DNA of 62,386 nucleotides, taken from the NCBI GenBank assembly GCA_013214355.1, contig JABSSL010000044.1:1-62386 (forward strand), written 5' to 3'. A program made the position numbers and the translations under genes. The notes beneath the pieces are model-generated. The model did not search any database. It saw nothing but the letters and a program-made list of their open reading frames with translations, and was not told the origin of the DNA. This document shows, one piece after another, positions 8,970 to 16,913 of the stretch (position 1 is its first letter; each line of letters starts with the position of its first letter). This DNA is from Saprospiraceae bacterium (GTDB taxonomy: Bacteria; Bacteroidota; Bacteroidia; Chitinophagales; Saprospiraceae).

Positions 8970-9878
8970 TTATGTGATGAACGGATTACCTTTTGTCATT
9001 CGCTGTTTTAGCTGCAGTTTCAAGGCTTTTATTTTAGGGCGTGCTACTGGTAGTTTATCTGTCGAAGTTCGTAGCTGAATATTAAGGCCTTGCGAGTTGC
9101 CAAGGGTGGAAGATATGTAGGGAATACTGACCATAAAGGAGCGGTGACATCGGAAAAATTCGGGGTATTTAGATAGCGTTTCTTCCAACTCCTTCATTCG
9201 TCCTCTTATCAAGAGGGGCGATTTGGAATAAGCGGGGTCAAAATAAAGGGATAGATAGTTCCCCTCAGAACGAACATAGACTAGCTGATGACGAGGTAGA
9301 TCAAGTGCTTTTCCATCCAAGACCAGTGTCAATGTTTCCACTTGCTTCGGGGATGGCTCAAATTGCTGCAGTTGATCCTGCAGTTGCTCATTTAGATCTT
9401 GGGCCGCCTGCAGGTTCTGCCTACTGATCCAGTTATAGCGAATTAGAATGAGAAAAGTAGAAGCAACTCCACCCAAAACCAGTGCTTTACCTACCGTAAT
9501 CAACAACTCTATACCCGAGGCCATCTCGCTGGGGTCATTGTGCATGATCAGCGTATTGAAAATATGGATCCATAGGCCCATCTGGAGAAAGTTATATAGA
9601 AAAAAAAGGAAGGCTTTGACAACCGACCAAGACTGATCCTCGAAGGGTTGTGGGAAGAAATAAGGAATACCTACATAGTTAATTAGGAAGGTAATCACAG
9701 CGATACACAGGTAACCCAGCAAATATTGCCATCGAGCTGTGGCGACAAAGCCAAAGGGCTGCAATAGAATTAGAAGCAAGCTAAGGAAGAGTGAGAGAAA
9801 TAGTACACTTTGGAGCTTCTCTGATGTGCTTTGTTCAAAGGGGTAGGCTATCTGGAATGAAGGAATACGTAGCATCAT
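8970..9878 (-). CDS. Membrane-anchored LytTR-family transcriptional regulator
   Basis: A 302-residue protein with four predicted membrane helices (about 28-48, 54-72, 86-110 and 125-147), a short glutamine-rich coiled coil (155-175), and a C-terminal LytTR DNA-binding domain (about 190-295). The LytTR signature is seen in VYVRSEGNYLSLYF and the segment FFRCHRSFMVSIPYI, a variant of the usual FxRxHRSYxVN. There is no receiver domain, so the signal probably enters through the membrane part or by autoregulation. Such orphan membrane LytTR proteins are common in Bacteroidota. The two secreted-protein genes upstream (separated by the palindromic element) are on the same strand, but linkage of function is unproven. 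Confidence 0.85.
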   Translation of the reverse strand: MMLRIPSFQIAYPFEQSTSEKLQSVLFLSLFLSLLLILLQPFGFVATARWQYLLGYLCIAVITFLINYVGIPYFFPQPFEDQSWSVVKAFLFFLYNFLQMGLWIHIFNTLIMHNDPSEMASGIELLITVGKALVLGGVASTFLILIRYNWISRQNLQAAQDLNEQLQDQLQQFEPSPKQVETLTLVLDGKALDLPRHQLVYVRSEGNYLSLYFDPAYSKSPLLIRGRMKELEETLSKYPEFFRCHRSFMVSIPYISSTLGNSQGLNIQLRTSTDKLPVARPKIKALKLQLKQRMTKGNPFIT

Positions 9879-10008
9879 GTATCAAGTTCTTGCTTAGATT
9901 GTACAACAATACACTAAGGTAGGAATATCGCATAGCAATAGCAGAACTTCTATTTGAGTCACACTGAAATTCAAGCTTAGAAGAAACCTCACCTGTTAAG
10001 AAGACTCA

Positions 10009-10170
10009 GAGTATGTTTAAAATTAATCCTTTCACTAATATGAACGCCTCTCTTTGCCGGGCTTCAGCTAATTTTTGGGCCGTATCTTCCAGATATGCCC
10101 CAAAAATGGAGCTTCGCGCGGCTGTGAGATCCATTTCATATTACAAGAAAAACTAAATTTAAACATACTC
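10009..10170. mobile_element. MITE-like palindromic element
   Basis: A 162-bp element bounded by near-perfect 16-bp terminal inverted repeats: 10009-10024 begins GAGTATGTTTAAA and 10155-10170 ends TTTAAACATACTC (15 of 16 match). It is flanked on both sides by TCA (10006-10008 and 10171-10173), a likely 3-bp target duplication of the TNA type used by the IS1031 group of IS5-family elements. The two halves align over most of their length, including an inner stem around GCTAATTTTTGGG and CCCCAAAAATGGAGC, so the whole element can fold into one long hairpin. There is no coding capacity. It sits exactly against the stop codon of the adjacent gene, which reads TGA from the right-hand TCA copy. Confidence 0.65.
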
Positions 10171-10971
10171 TCAATGTAGAGCTAGATCAGAAAATTCAAA
10201 AGTATACTCCTTGAGGGCTTGCTTATTCTCTATTATCAACTGTAAGGTCCAGTCTTTTTGGATGGGAGTATTGAAATAAATCTTTCTCCGTTGCACAATC
10301 TTTCCATAGGAGAGTCTATCCCAATTAATATGTTCTACTGCATTGCCTTCTGCATCCAAGATGTCAATCTTCATGATCTTTCCCTCTGGATCATCAAAAA
10401 GAAGATAGGTGGCAAACCACGCTTGATCAGGCCTTGGCTTAAAGTTACTACCCATATAGTCGGGGAGGGTATCTTTTCCCATCAGGGCTGCTATCTCAGC
10501 TCTGGTGCCGATGCTGTCTACCACCACAAATTTGAGATCGTGATATTCGCTGTAAGGGGCTAGCAGATTTACGCCCAGCTTATCATAGAAGTTAGGTATG
10601 CGTACGATAGCTCCGTTTTCAAGGCTCGGATTGAAACACTGTATCCGCATGACTACTTGTTGTAAACTAGCCGCTTCGCGTATGGGGGCTTCAAGTTTTG
10701 CATGGGAGCGCGATGGCAGGAGGAAGTCTGGATCACCTATGGCGGTAAGGCGATTCCCTAGATTGTCAATCGCTGAGCTAGAGGTCACTTTGAATAGTGT
10801 ATAGTCGTTGATGTTGAGCCCTTCGTAATTAAGGTAGATCGCTAAGTTAGTTTCACCTGGATCCGAAGAGCGGAACTCGCTAATACTTTCAATTTGAGTG
10901 GTCAACTCTTGTGCTAATAGCGTCGAGCAACAGATAAAGAGAAAAAGTAGGGAGCTGAGATGTCTTTTCAT
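10171..10971 (-). CDS. Secreted protein of unknown function (paralogue of upstream gene)
   Basis: A 266-residue protein with a clear signal peptide (MKRHLSSLLFLFICCSTLLAQ). The mature part starts ELTTQIESISEFRSSDPG, matching the EINKIAEYRSSLPLS of the next protein upstream, and both share alternating hydrophobic beta-rich sequence, so they are diverged tandem duplicates. No catalytic motif is recognised; the sequence looks like a beta-sandwich envelope protein. It follows its paralogue by 18 bp and is probably co-transcribed. Its stop codon coincides with the target duplication of the palindromic element, which therefore inserted at the end of the gene without changing the protein. Confidence 0.65.
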   Translation of the reverse strand: MKRHLSSLLFLFICCSTLLAQELTTQIESISEFRSSDPGETNLAIYLNYEGLNINDYTLFKVTSSSAIDNLGNRLTAIGDPDFLLPSRSHAKLEAPIREAASLQQVVMRIQCFNPSLENGAIVRIPNFYDKLGVNLLAPYSEYHDLKFVVVDSIGTRAEIAALMGKDTLPDYMGSNFKPRPDQAWFATYLLFDDPEGKIMKIDILDAEGNAVEHINWDRLSYGKIVQRRKIYFNTPIQKDWTLQLIIENKQALKEYTFEFSDLALH

Positions 10972-10989
10972 GATTATGATGGGGCTGAA

Positions 10990-11883
10990 TTAAGGTAATA
11001 TAATGTTGAATACAGCGAAGTCATATGCTGTTACTAGGACAGGGTCGACGTACTGTACTTCGAGTGACCAATCGGTGGATAGTTTCTCTTTTAGGGTCAA
11101 CGTTTGGAAGGTAAGATGTTGGAAATCTTGATCGCTTACGTGTAAAAGCTTGGCTAAGGTTTCATTCATGGGGCAACGCAATATTATTCCACCAACGACT
11201 ACATCTTGACCGGATGAATCGGTAATTTTTAGCCGCAACATATTGCCTTCTTGATCGTCAGCAATGATGTGAATAATTTGATCGGCGCTCCTACTTCGTT
11301 CTTTCGATACCTCGATCATTTCAAAGTGAGCCTCCAGATCTTTATCGGAAATATTGGGATAAACATCGCGCAGCGACTTTTTGTAGGCAAGGCTAAAGGC
11401 TTCGAAAAAAGAATCTTGCTCGAGGTTTTGTACCACAGCCACTTTGAGTGGATGGGCTTTGGGTTTAAGAAGATTTTGATTGGGGCGTGATAGGAAGTTC
11501 TTTATCTGAATGTTTGTTTCTTTCTTTGGTCTGAATACGTTTACTTTTCCTTTTATCTCTTTAAGCCGCTTCACAGAGCGCGCTGGCAATTCCATCTTTA
11601 GATTGATACTAGTAGGAGAAGCATAGTACTCCCAGTTGGAATGAAGTAATTGGAGTGAATCTCCATTTTCATCGATGGCTAAGGCCTCGCTGATCTTGAT
11701 CTTTTGCCCGTCAACGTATTTGCCTGGCGTGCCCATAAAGATTTTCATGCGCAGCTCATTGCTAAGCGGCAGTGAACTTCGATACTCAGCGATTTTATTG
11801 ATTTCGGCTTCTAAAGGTTGGGAATGCAAGTAGACCGCTAGAAAAAGCAGACTACAGCTTAGGATAAGGTTGGTAATTTTCAA
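10990..11883 (-). CDS. Secreted protein of unknown function (tandem paralogue)
   Basis: A 297-residue protein with a signal peptide (LILSCSLLFLAVYLHSQ) and a mature part related to the downstream protein: EINKIAEYRSS opening, central ADDQEGNMLRLKITDSSG against FDDPEGKIMKIDILDAEG, and a C-terminal STDWSLEVQY against QKDWTLQLII. The start appears to be TTG, since no in-frame ATG precedes the signal peptide closely. First gene of the pair. Its promoter must lie in the region 11884-12174, which carries two perfect palindromes. Function unknown; probably periplasmic or on the cell surface. Confidence 0.65.
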   Translation of the reverse strand: MKITNLILSCSLLFLAVYLHSQPLEAEINKIAEYRSSLPLSNELRMKIFMGTPGKYVDGQKIKISEALAIDENGDSLQLLHSNWEYYASPTSINLKMELPARSVKRLKEIKGKVNVFRPKKETNIQIKNFLSRPNQNLLKPKAHPLKVAVVQNLEQDSFFEAFSLAYKKSLRDVYPNISDKDLEAHFEMIEVSKERSRSADQIIHIIADDQEGNMLRLKITDSSGQDVVVGGIILRCPMNETLAKLLHVSDQDFQHLTFQTLTLKEKLSTDWSLEVQYVDPVLVTAYDFAVFNIILP

Positions 11884-11957
11884 ATTGTAAGGGTTTGGGT
11901 TATGCTACCTTTGAAGACTAACTCAAAAGTAACTTGATTGTAATATGGATACTTCCT

Positions 11958-11975
11958 TTACTTGATATCAAGTAA
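11958..11975. promoter_or_regulatory. 18-bp perfect palindrome, candidate operator
   Basis: TTACTTGATATCAAGTAA is an exact self-complementary sequence in the intergenic region shared by the divergent secreted-protein pair and the esterase gene. A dimeric regulator site is the simplest reading. No dedicated regulator is adjacent; the LytTR protein is the nearest, though LytTR sites are usually direct repeats. Confidence 0.4.
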
Positions 11976-11993
11976 TTGCGATAATTCTTACCC

Positions 11994-12007
11994 TTTCATC
12001 GATGAAA
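11994..12007. promoter_or_regulatory. 14-bp perfect palindrome, candidate operator
   Basis: TTTCATCGATGAAA is a second exact palindrome, 18 bp from the first one. Two unrelated palindromes so close together in a divergent promoter region suggest regulation by more than one dimeric protein, but the effect is not known. Confidence 0.3.
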
Positions 12008-12174
12008 AATGAAAAACTAAGACCATTCGAGAGGGAGTGCGCTGCATGTTTTGTTATGATTTACCTGGAGTGTAAATTAGATGGTAACTTTAGAAGCATT
12101 GGAAACTGTATACGTTTATTCGCTCTTAATCCCCACCTCATTTTTATAATTTATGGACTAAATTGCTCAATGAA

Positions 12175-14346
12175 ATGAAAAGAAGCCTTTCGCCCAGCTT
12201 GCGGCTACTGGTAGCTAGTATGCTAATCTTACCCATAGCGCTCTCCTCACAAACGGAGTCTTTGCAGGTTTTTGATAGTTATCAAGGCAGGGTAGGTAGT
12301 TGGATGAAATACCAGAACCTCCATCACGCATGGTATCAGCATGTTCATCAGCTCGCCGATCAATACCTAGACCAAAGAACAGAGGCAGTAAGCCAATGCA
12401 ATACCCGAGAAGCGATGCTTCAACGCATCGAAGATCTAAAGGAGCAGTTCTTAGGCAGTATTGGAGGCTTACCTGAGAAAACGCCACTTAAGCCGCAAAT
12501 TGTCGGAAGATTAAACCGGAAGTCTTTTACAGTTGAAAAACTGCTTTATCAATCCTTGCCGGGATACTATGTCACCGCTTGTCTTTACCTGCCAAAGGAA
12601 CGCCAAGAACCCGCACCTGCAGTGATCTATTGCTCGGGACATGCCGGGCAAGCCTTCCGAAGCACAACTTATCAAGGTGTCATTCTAAATCTAGTGGCGA
12701 AAGGATTCATCGTCTTGGCCTTTGACCCGATTGGTCAGGGCGAGCGCTATCAGTATCTAGATGCCGATGGTCAGCCCAATAGGGGAGGGCCCACCAGTGA
12801 GCATTCTTATGCGGGCATCCAGGCTTTACTTACAGGTTCGTCTATTGCCCGCTACATGATCAATGACGGTATTCGAGCGGTAGATTATCTGTTCAGTCGT
12901 CCGGAAGTGGACTCGACTCGAATTGGGATTACTGGGCGGTCTGGAGGAGGGACCCAGTCCGCTTACATCGCTGCTTTCGATTCTCGAATCTTGGCCGCTG
13001 CCCCAGAGAATTACATTACGAGCTTTCGCCGCCTCTGGCAATCCAACGGGCCACAAGATGCCGAGCAGAATTTTATTGGAGGCATACAAAGAGGTTTGGA
13101 TCATGCCGATCTTTTGGCGGTAAGGGCTCCGAAACCGGCCATAGTACTCACTACCACTCGAGATATTTTTAGTATTCAAGGAGCAAGAGAAACCATCGCG
13201 GAAGTAGAGGGCATTTATCGCTTATTTGAAGCAGAGGAGCAATTTCTTTCGACGGAGGAGGATGCTGGACATCAATCAACTAAAGCTAATCGCGAAGCCA
13301 TGTATGCCTTCTTTCAGAAGTATTTGCAATTACCTGGGGATCCCACGGATCATCCGATGGAGTTGTTTAAAGAGGAGGAACTCCGGATTACTCAAACAGG
13401 GCAAGTCGTGACGGCGCTTGAAAGTAAAACTGTTTTTGATATCAACAAAGAGCAATTCCTATCCAATAAAGAGAACTTCAGTGATGAAAAGGCGCTCCGC
13501 TCTGCAATCCAAGTAACCCTCAACATCACTCCCGTAAGCGCAGAGCCCCAAGTGGTCTTTACGGGCCGGATACAAAGAGATGATTTCGTGATTGAAAAGT
13601 ACTTCCTTGAGTTTTCAGATGGGCACTATCCGGTACCATTTCTTCATGTTCACCAGCCCTCCAAAAATGCCCAGCCGCTCGTCCTGTACCTCAATAGCAA
13701 AGGAAAGGAAGCGGCACTGGCAGCTGGTGGAGCGGTAGAACAGTTAGTGGAGGCAGGCTACCAAGTCATCACACCGGATCTACTCAATATAGGTGAACTG
13801 AAATCTACCTTTAAAGGAGATTCTCATATTGAGGGTATTGACTATAATCTGATTTTGGGCAGCAGCTTAGTTGGGAAAAGTTTGACTGCCTTACGGGTTG
13901 AGGATCTCCACCATTTATTGGATCACATACAGCTTAAGTTCCAGCCGAAAAAAGAGAAACTCATTCTTGTGGCGGATCGCGGGCTCTGTACCCCTGCACT
14001 TCATCTTGCGGCTTTGCGGCAGGATTTTGCTCGTCTTGTCCTCAAAGAACCGCTGCTAAGTCTAGAAAAGCTCTTGGAAACTCGGAGATATGTGCCTGTT
14101 TTTGCCTATGAAGTTATTCCCGGGATGCTACAGCACTATGATCTCCCCGACCTCATGCCTTTAACTCGCCCGGCTAGCTTGACGGTAATCAATCCCCAAA
14201 ATGCGCTAGGTGCTCCATTGACTGAGGGAGGGGCGATGCAAGCCTACCAGCAGCTGAAGGAGACCTATGGGAAAGCAGGCCAGGCGGCACAATTTTCATT
14301 GAAATTTGGTATAACAAACATAGATTGGAGTGCCCTACTTCAATGA
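12175..14346 (+). CDS. Acetylxylan esterase-type alpha/beta hydrolase, two tandem hydrolase modules
   Basis: About 723 residues from the ATG at 12175; an in-frame TTG four codons earlier is less likely because the signal peptide (LLVASMLILPIALSSQ) fits the ATG. Residues 120-390 form an AXE1/DLH-like hydrolase with nucleophile elbow GRSGGG (Ser256), acid in TTTRDIFSIQG, and His in EDAGHQ. The second half (about 470-720) again looks like an alpha/beta hydrolase (PLVLYLNSKG, GYQVITPDLLNIGEL), but its elbow reads VADRGLCTP without a GxSxG serine. Family members deacetylate xylan or act on other esters. Here one active and one degenerate module are joined, the latter perhaps structural or substrate-binding. 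Exported, probably periplasmic. It stands alone on its strand with a small secreted protein gene 117 bp downstream. Confidence 0.8.
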   Translation: MKRSLSPSLRLLVASMLILPIALSSQTESLQVFDSYQGRVGSWMKYQNLHHAWYQHVHQLADQYLDQRTEAVSQCNTREAMLQRIEDLKEQFLGSIGGLPEKTPLKPQIVGRLNRKSFTVEKLLYQSLPGYYVTACLYLPKERQEPAPAVIYCSGHAGQAFRSTTYQGVILNLVAKGFIVLAFDPIGQGERYQYLDADGQPNRGGPTSEHSYAGIQALLTGSSIARYMINDGIRAVDYLFSRPEVDSTRIGITGRSGGGTQSAYIAAFDSRILAAAPENYITSFRRLWQSNGPQDAEQNFIGGIQRGLDHADLLAVRAPKPAIVLTTTRDIFSIQGARETIAEVEGIYRLFEAEEQFLSTEEDAGHQSTKANREAMYAFFQKYLQLPGDPTDHPMELFKEEELRITQTGQVVTALESKTVFDINKEQFLSNKENFSDEKALRSAIQVTLNITPVSAEPQVVFTGRIQRDDFVIEKYFLEFSDGHYPVPFLHVHQPSKNAQPLVLYLNSKGKEAALAAGGAVEQLVEAGYQVITPDLLNIGELKSTFKGDSHIEGIDYNLILGSSLVGKSLTALRVEDLHHLLDHIQLKFQPKKEKLILVADRGLCTPALHLAALRQDFARLVLKEPLLSLEKLLETRRYVPVFAYEVIPGMLQHYDLPDLMPLTRPASLTVINPQNALGAPLTEGGAMQAYQQLKETYGKAGQAAQFSLKFGITNIDWSALLQ

Positions 14347-14463
14347 AGATTTAACGCTAGACCTGTTTTTCTGCTAGCAAATGGAACGAACTGCCTCCAA
14401 TTGTATGTTATGGCATTAAATAAAACAGCAATATCAATTTAACCCCCTAAATCAGATTGAGTC

Positions 14464-14781
14464 ATGAAACTGCACCGCGTACTTTTATCATTGGCTATTG
14501 CCTACCTACTACTGCGAGTCTTTGCTCCAGTTCAGGAGCCTGTGATGGAACTAAGTCCGGTAGACATGGCCAATACCTGTATCTGCTTTGAATACCACTA
14601 CAACACGGCTGATAAGGCGGAAAGAGTGATCTTTCAGACTTGTGAGGCTGCGATTTTGGATCAATTAGCTGATCCGACTTTAGAGATATTTACTTTCAAC
14701 CTGCCTTGTGAAGCTGTTTTCGCAGGAACGCGAGAAGCTGATACTTCATCAATCGAAATCAGTGTAGCTCAGGTTGATTGA
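14464..14781 (+). CDS. Small secreted protein of unknown function
   Basis: A 105-residue protein with an N-terminal hydrophobic signal (VLLSLAIAYLLLRVFA) and a short acidic mature part. Four cysteines (NTCICFEYHY, QTCEAA, NLPCEAV) suggest disulfides after export. No known domain is recognised. The ATG at 14464 is the natural start. Codon use resembles its neighbours. It could be co-transcribed with the esterase upstream, but the 117-bp gap leaves this open. Confidence 0.5.
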   Translation: MKLHRVLLSLAIAYLLLRVFAPVQEPVMELSPVDMANTCICFEYHYNTADKAERVIFQTCEAAILDQLADPTLEIFTFNLPCEAVFAGTREADTSSIEISVAQVD

Positions 14782-14827
14782 ATCTATCATTACGAAAGTA
14801 GGGCTTTTATAAAGTGTACCACTACAA

Positions 14828-16843
14828 TTATCTGAGCCCTGCTTCATGCATAATTCGATTTTTCTTGATTCTGAGAGTAGGCACCTTCTTTTCTATTTTC
14901 ACTAGAGTTTCTTCAGTAGACTGAATTAGGTATTTTACTGCCAAGTGTATGAGTTTATTGATCACTACTTTGTTTTCGCCGAAGAGGGAGTCAGTCATAC
15001 TTGTAAGTTGTTCATGCTTGTCCTTAAACAAGGAATGTTCGTTAGAAATAACAGTAAACACCTGTTCTATGGAAGCTTCCCAGTGGCGCAGTTCGCCCGA
15101 GGTTAGTGTGATTTTTCCCGTCGTTTCACTCGATTTTAGCTTAGGAATGATGACGGTCGCATCTGTTTTGTCCTGCATATTGAAGGCCTGTCTAATATTT
15201 AGAAAGGATCTGGCAGTAAAGAGTTGATAGTCCTGGACAAGGATTAAAAACTCATCAAAATCCGTTGCTTCAGATTTCTCAAAAAATTGAGAAGCCCTAC
15301 GTAAACAGTCTTTGGCGTGAGCATGATACTTGTTTCCCCGTTGGATAAGTTCGCCATTATATATGTAGTTTTCCGAGCCTTTTTTCTCCTGATTTACTGT
15401 TTCATTTGCTTTCATTCTATAAATATTGGAAAGGAGAAGGAATAACTTAGAAGCATCCAAGTTAGGTAATGGCCTGGGAGAAAATCCCCACCAATTAGTC
15501 TGAAATATGAGATTCTTTTCTGCTATTCTTAAGGTACCTTCCATGAATTTTTGGAGCCTTTTCCTTTTGACGATATCCTTATCTTGATAAGTAGAGCTTA
15601 GCTCTTTGTACATGAGTTCCGCAATCATTTTCATTTGAAAATACTTTAATTGCTTCGGAATTGCTGAACTAATTTGGTACTCTCTACTATCATCATTAGT
15701 GAACTCCTCTTCAATTGGTTGCCTCGGGTATTGACGGAAATCTGTTGAATCTATCAATCCGAACTTCTCGGCAGTATAGGCCGAACCTGTTTTGTATATA
15801 GTTCGATCTGTTACTGTTAATCGTGCCCGGTAGTCATTGTAATGCCCTTCAATTAAGTAAACACCTTTGGAGTTTCTAGCCTTTCGGTTCACTTCTTCCT
15901 CGTTGAGGTTCTCTACTACCTCGATTGGTAAGCTATAGGTCTTGATCTCATCATTAAAATCGCTTAGTAAATCTCTATGTAGGTCAATCTTTCCCACCAT
16001 CGAACCTATCTGTCCAATATCGTTAAGGACTATCGTGTACTCGGGTTTAGGGCGAATGTTTCCTTGCAATTGTTCCCGCTCAACTTCATAGCTTTCAACT
16101 TGATTAGTGTATTTGCTATACTCTCCCAGTGATAGGTAGCATCTGCTAGTGACATAGAGGATAAGAATGAATATCCCTAAGGTAGAGACAATAGAAATAG
16201 TATTTTGCTTCAAAAGTGTCCACCTCTTGGCTCTGCGGTTTTTCTTATGTTGTTGCTCCAGGCGCTTCAGTTTTTTTTTGTCTTTGCTTGTTTTTTTGGT
16301 TATTGAATCTAACTCTTTCCCTATATATTGAATATACACGAAGATTGAGCCTAGGACAGTCAGTATGGCAATAAATAGCTGAATCCCAAAGACGATCCTT
16401 GAATAACTACTCTCATTTTCATTTAAAGCAAGATTTTGTAAAACATAATTCAAAAGGAGGCAAACGATTAGTGCTAGAAAACTAAGAAGTAGTATCCGCC
16501 AAGGCAAGTCAGGCGCGAAGCTGAGCCAATGACGAACTTTCCTCGTTAGGATGGGGCTCTCATATTCACTTTTAGAATGCGGAGTTGCTTGTAGGAAATC
16601 TAGAATATCAAGAATTTTAGCAGATAACCTACTCTGTTCTACTGTCAGAGTTTCATAAGTAATGAGATTTACCTGCTTATCTCGCTTTATTTTTTGATAT
16701 CGGGCTTGTACTTCTCTGAAGGCGCGTTTAATGCTTCGATCCTTTTGTTCGTCGATGATCGATTCTAGCGTTTCGAGGGCCTCCTGGTATAAACCCTTCT
16801 TAACCAAATCAGCGATTTCCTTTCTGATGGAGTCATCTAGCAT
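14828..16843 (-). CDS. Membrane protein with N-terminal effector-associated domain (EAD11-like)
   Basis: A 671-residue protein. Residues 1-85 look like effector-associated domain 11: an alpha-helical module with LVKKGLYQEALETLESI, then FREVQARYQKIKRDKQ and LITYETLTVEQSRLSAKIL. Membrane helices follow at about 115-137, 149-174 and 213-234, with a strongly basic stretch (180-210) between the second and third. Residues 240-671 form a large domain, likely outside the cytoplasm, with a beta-rich part and a helical TPR-like part. EADs are known as homotypic adaptors that recruit effectors in Bacteroidota and cyanobacterial conflict systems. No effector gene is adjacent, so the partner may be another EAD11 protein elsewhere (one lies at 32937-33815). 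It ends 46 bp from the small secreted protein gene on the opposite strand. The extracellular part is unrecognised. Confidence 0.7.
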   Translation of the reverse strand: MLDDSIRKEIADLVKKGLYQEALETLESIIDEQKDRSIKRAFREVQARYQKIKRDKQVNLITYETLTVEQSRLSAKILDILDFLQATPHSKSEYESPILTRKVRHWLSFAPDLPWRILLLSFLALIVCLLLNYVLQNLALNENESSYSRIVFGIQLFIAILTVLGSIFVYIQYIGKELDSITKKTSKDKKKLKRLEQQHKKNRRAKRWTLLKQNTISIVSTLGIFILILYVTSRCYLSLGEYSKYTNQVESYEVEREQLQGNIRPKPEYTIVLNDIGQIGSMVGKIDLHRDLLSDFNDEIKTYSLPIEVVENLNEEEVNRKARNSKGVYLIEGHYNDYRARLTVTDRTIYKTGSAYTAEKFGLIDSTDFRQYPRQPIEEEFTNDDSREYQISSAIPKQLKYFQMKMIAELMYKELSSTYQDKDIVKRKRLQKFMEGTLRIAEKNLIFQTNWWGFSPRPLPNLDASKLFLLLSNIYRMKANETVNQEKKGSENYIYNGELIQRGNKYHAHAKDCLRRASQFFEKSEATDFDEFLILVQDYQLFTARSFLNIRQAFNMQDKTDATVIIPKLKSSETTGKITLTSGELRHWEASIEQVFTVISNEHSLFKDKHEQLTSMTDSLFGENKVVINKLIHLAVKYLIQSTEETLVKIEKKVPTLRIKKNRIMHEAGLR

Positions 16844-16913
16844 CTATAGCTAAAATTGCATTTGGTGTCAAACAAATATACAAACTCGTTTCTATTTATT
16901 TGTGCCTCAGTAT

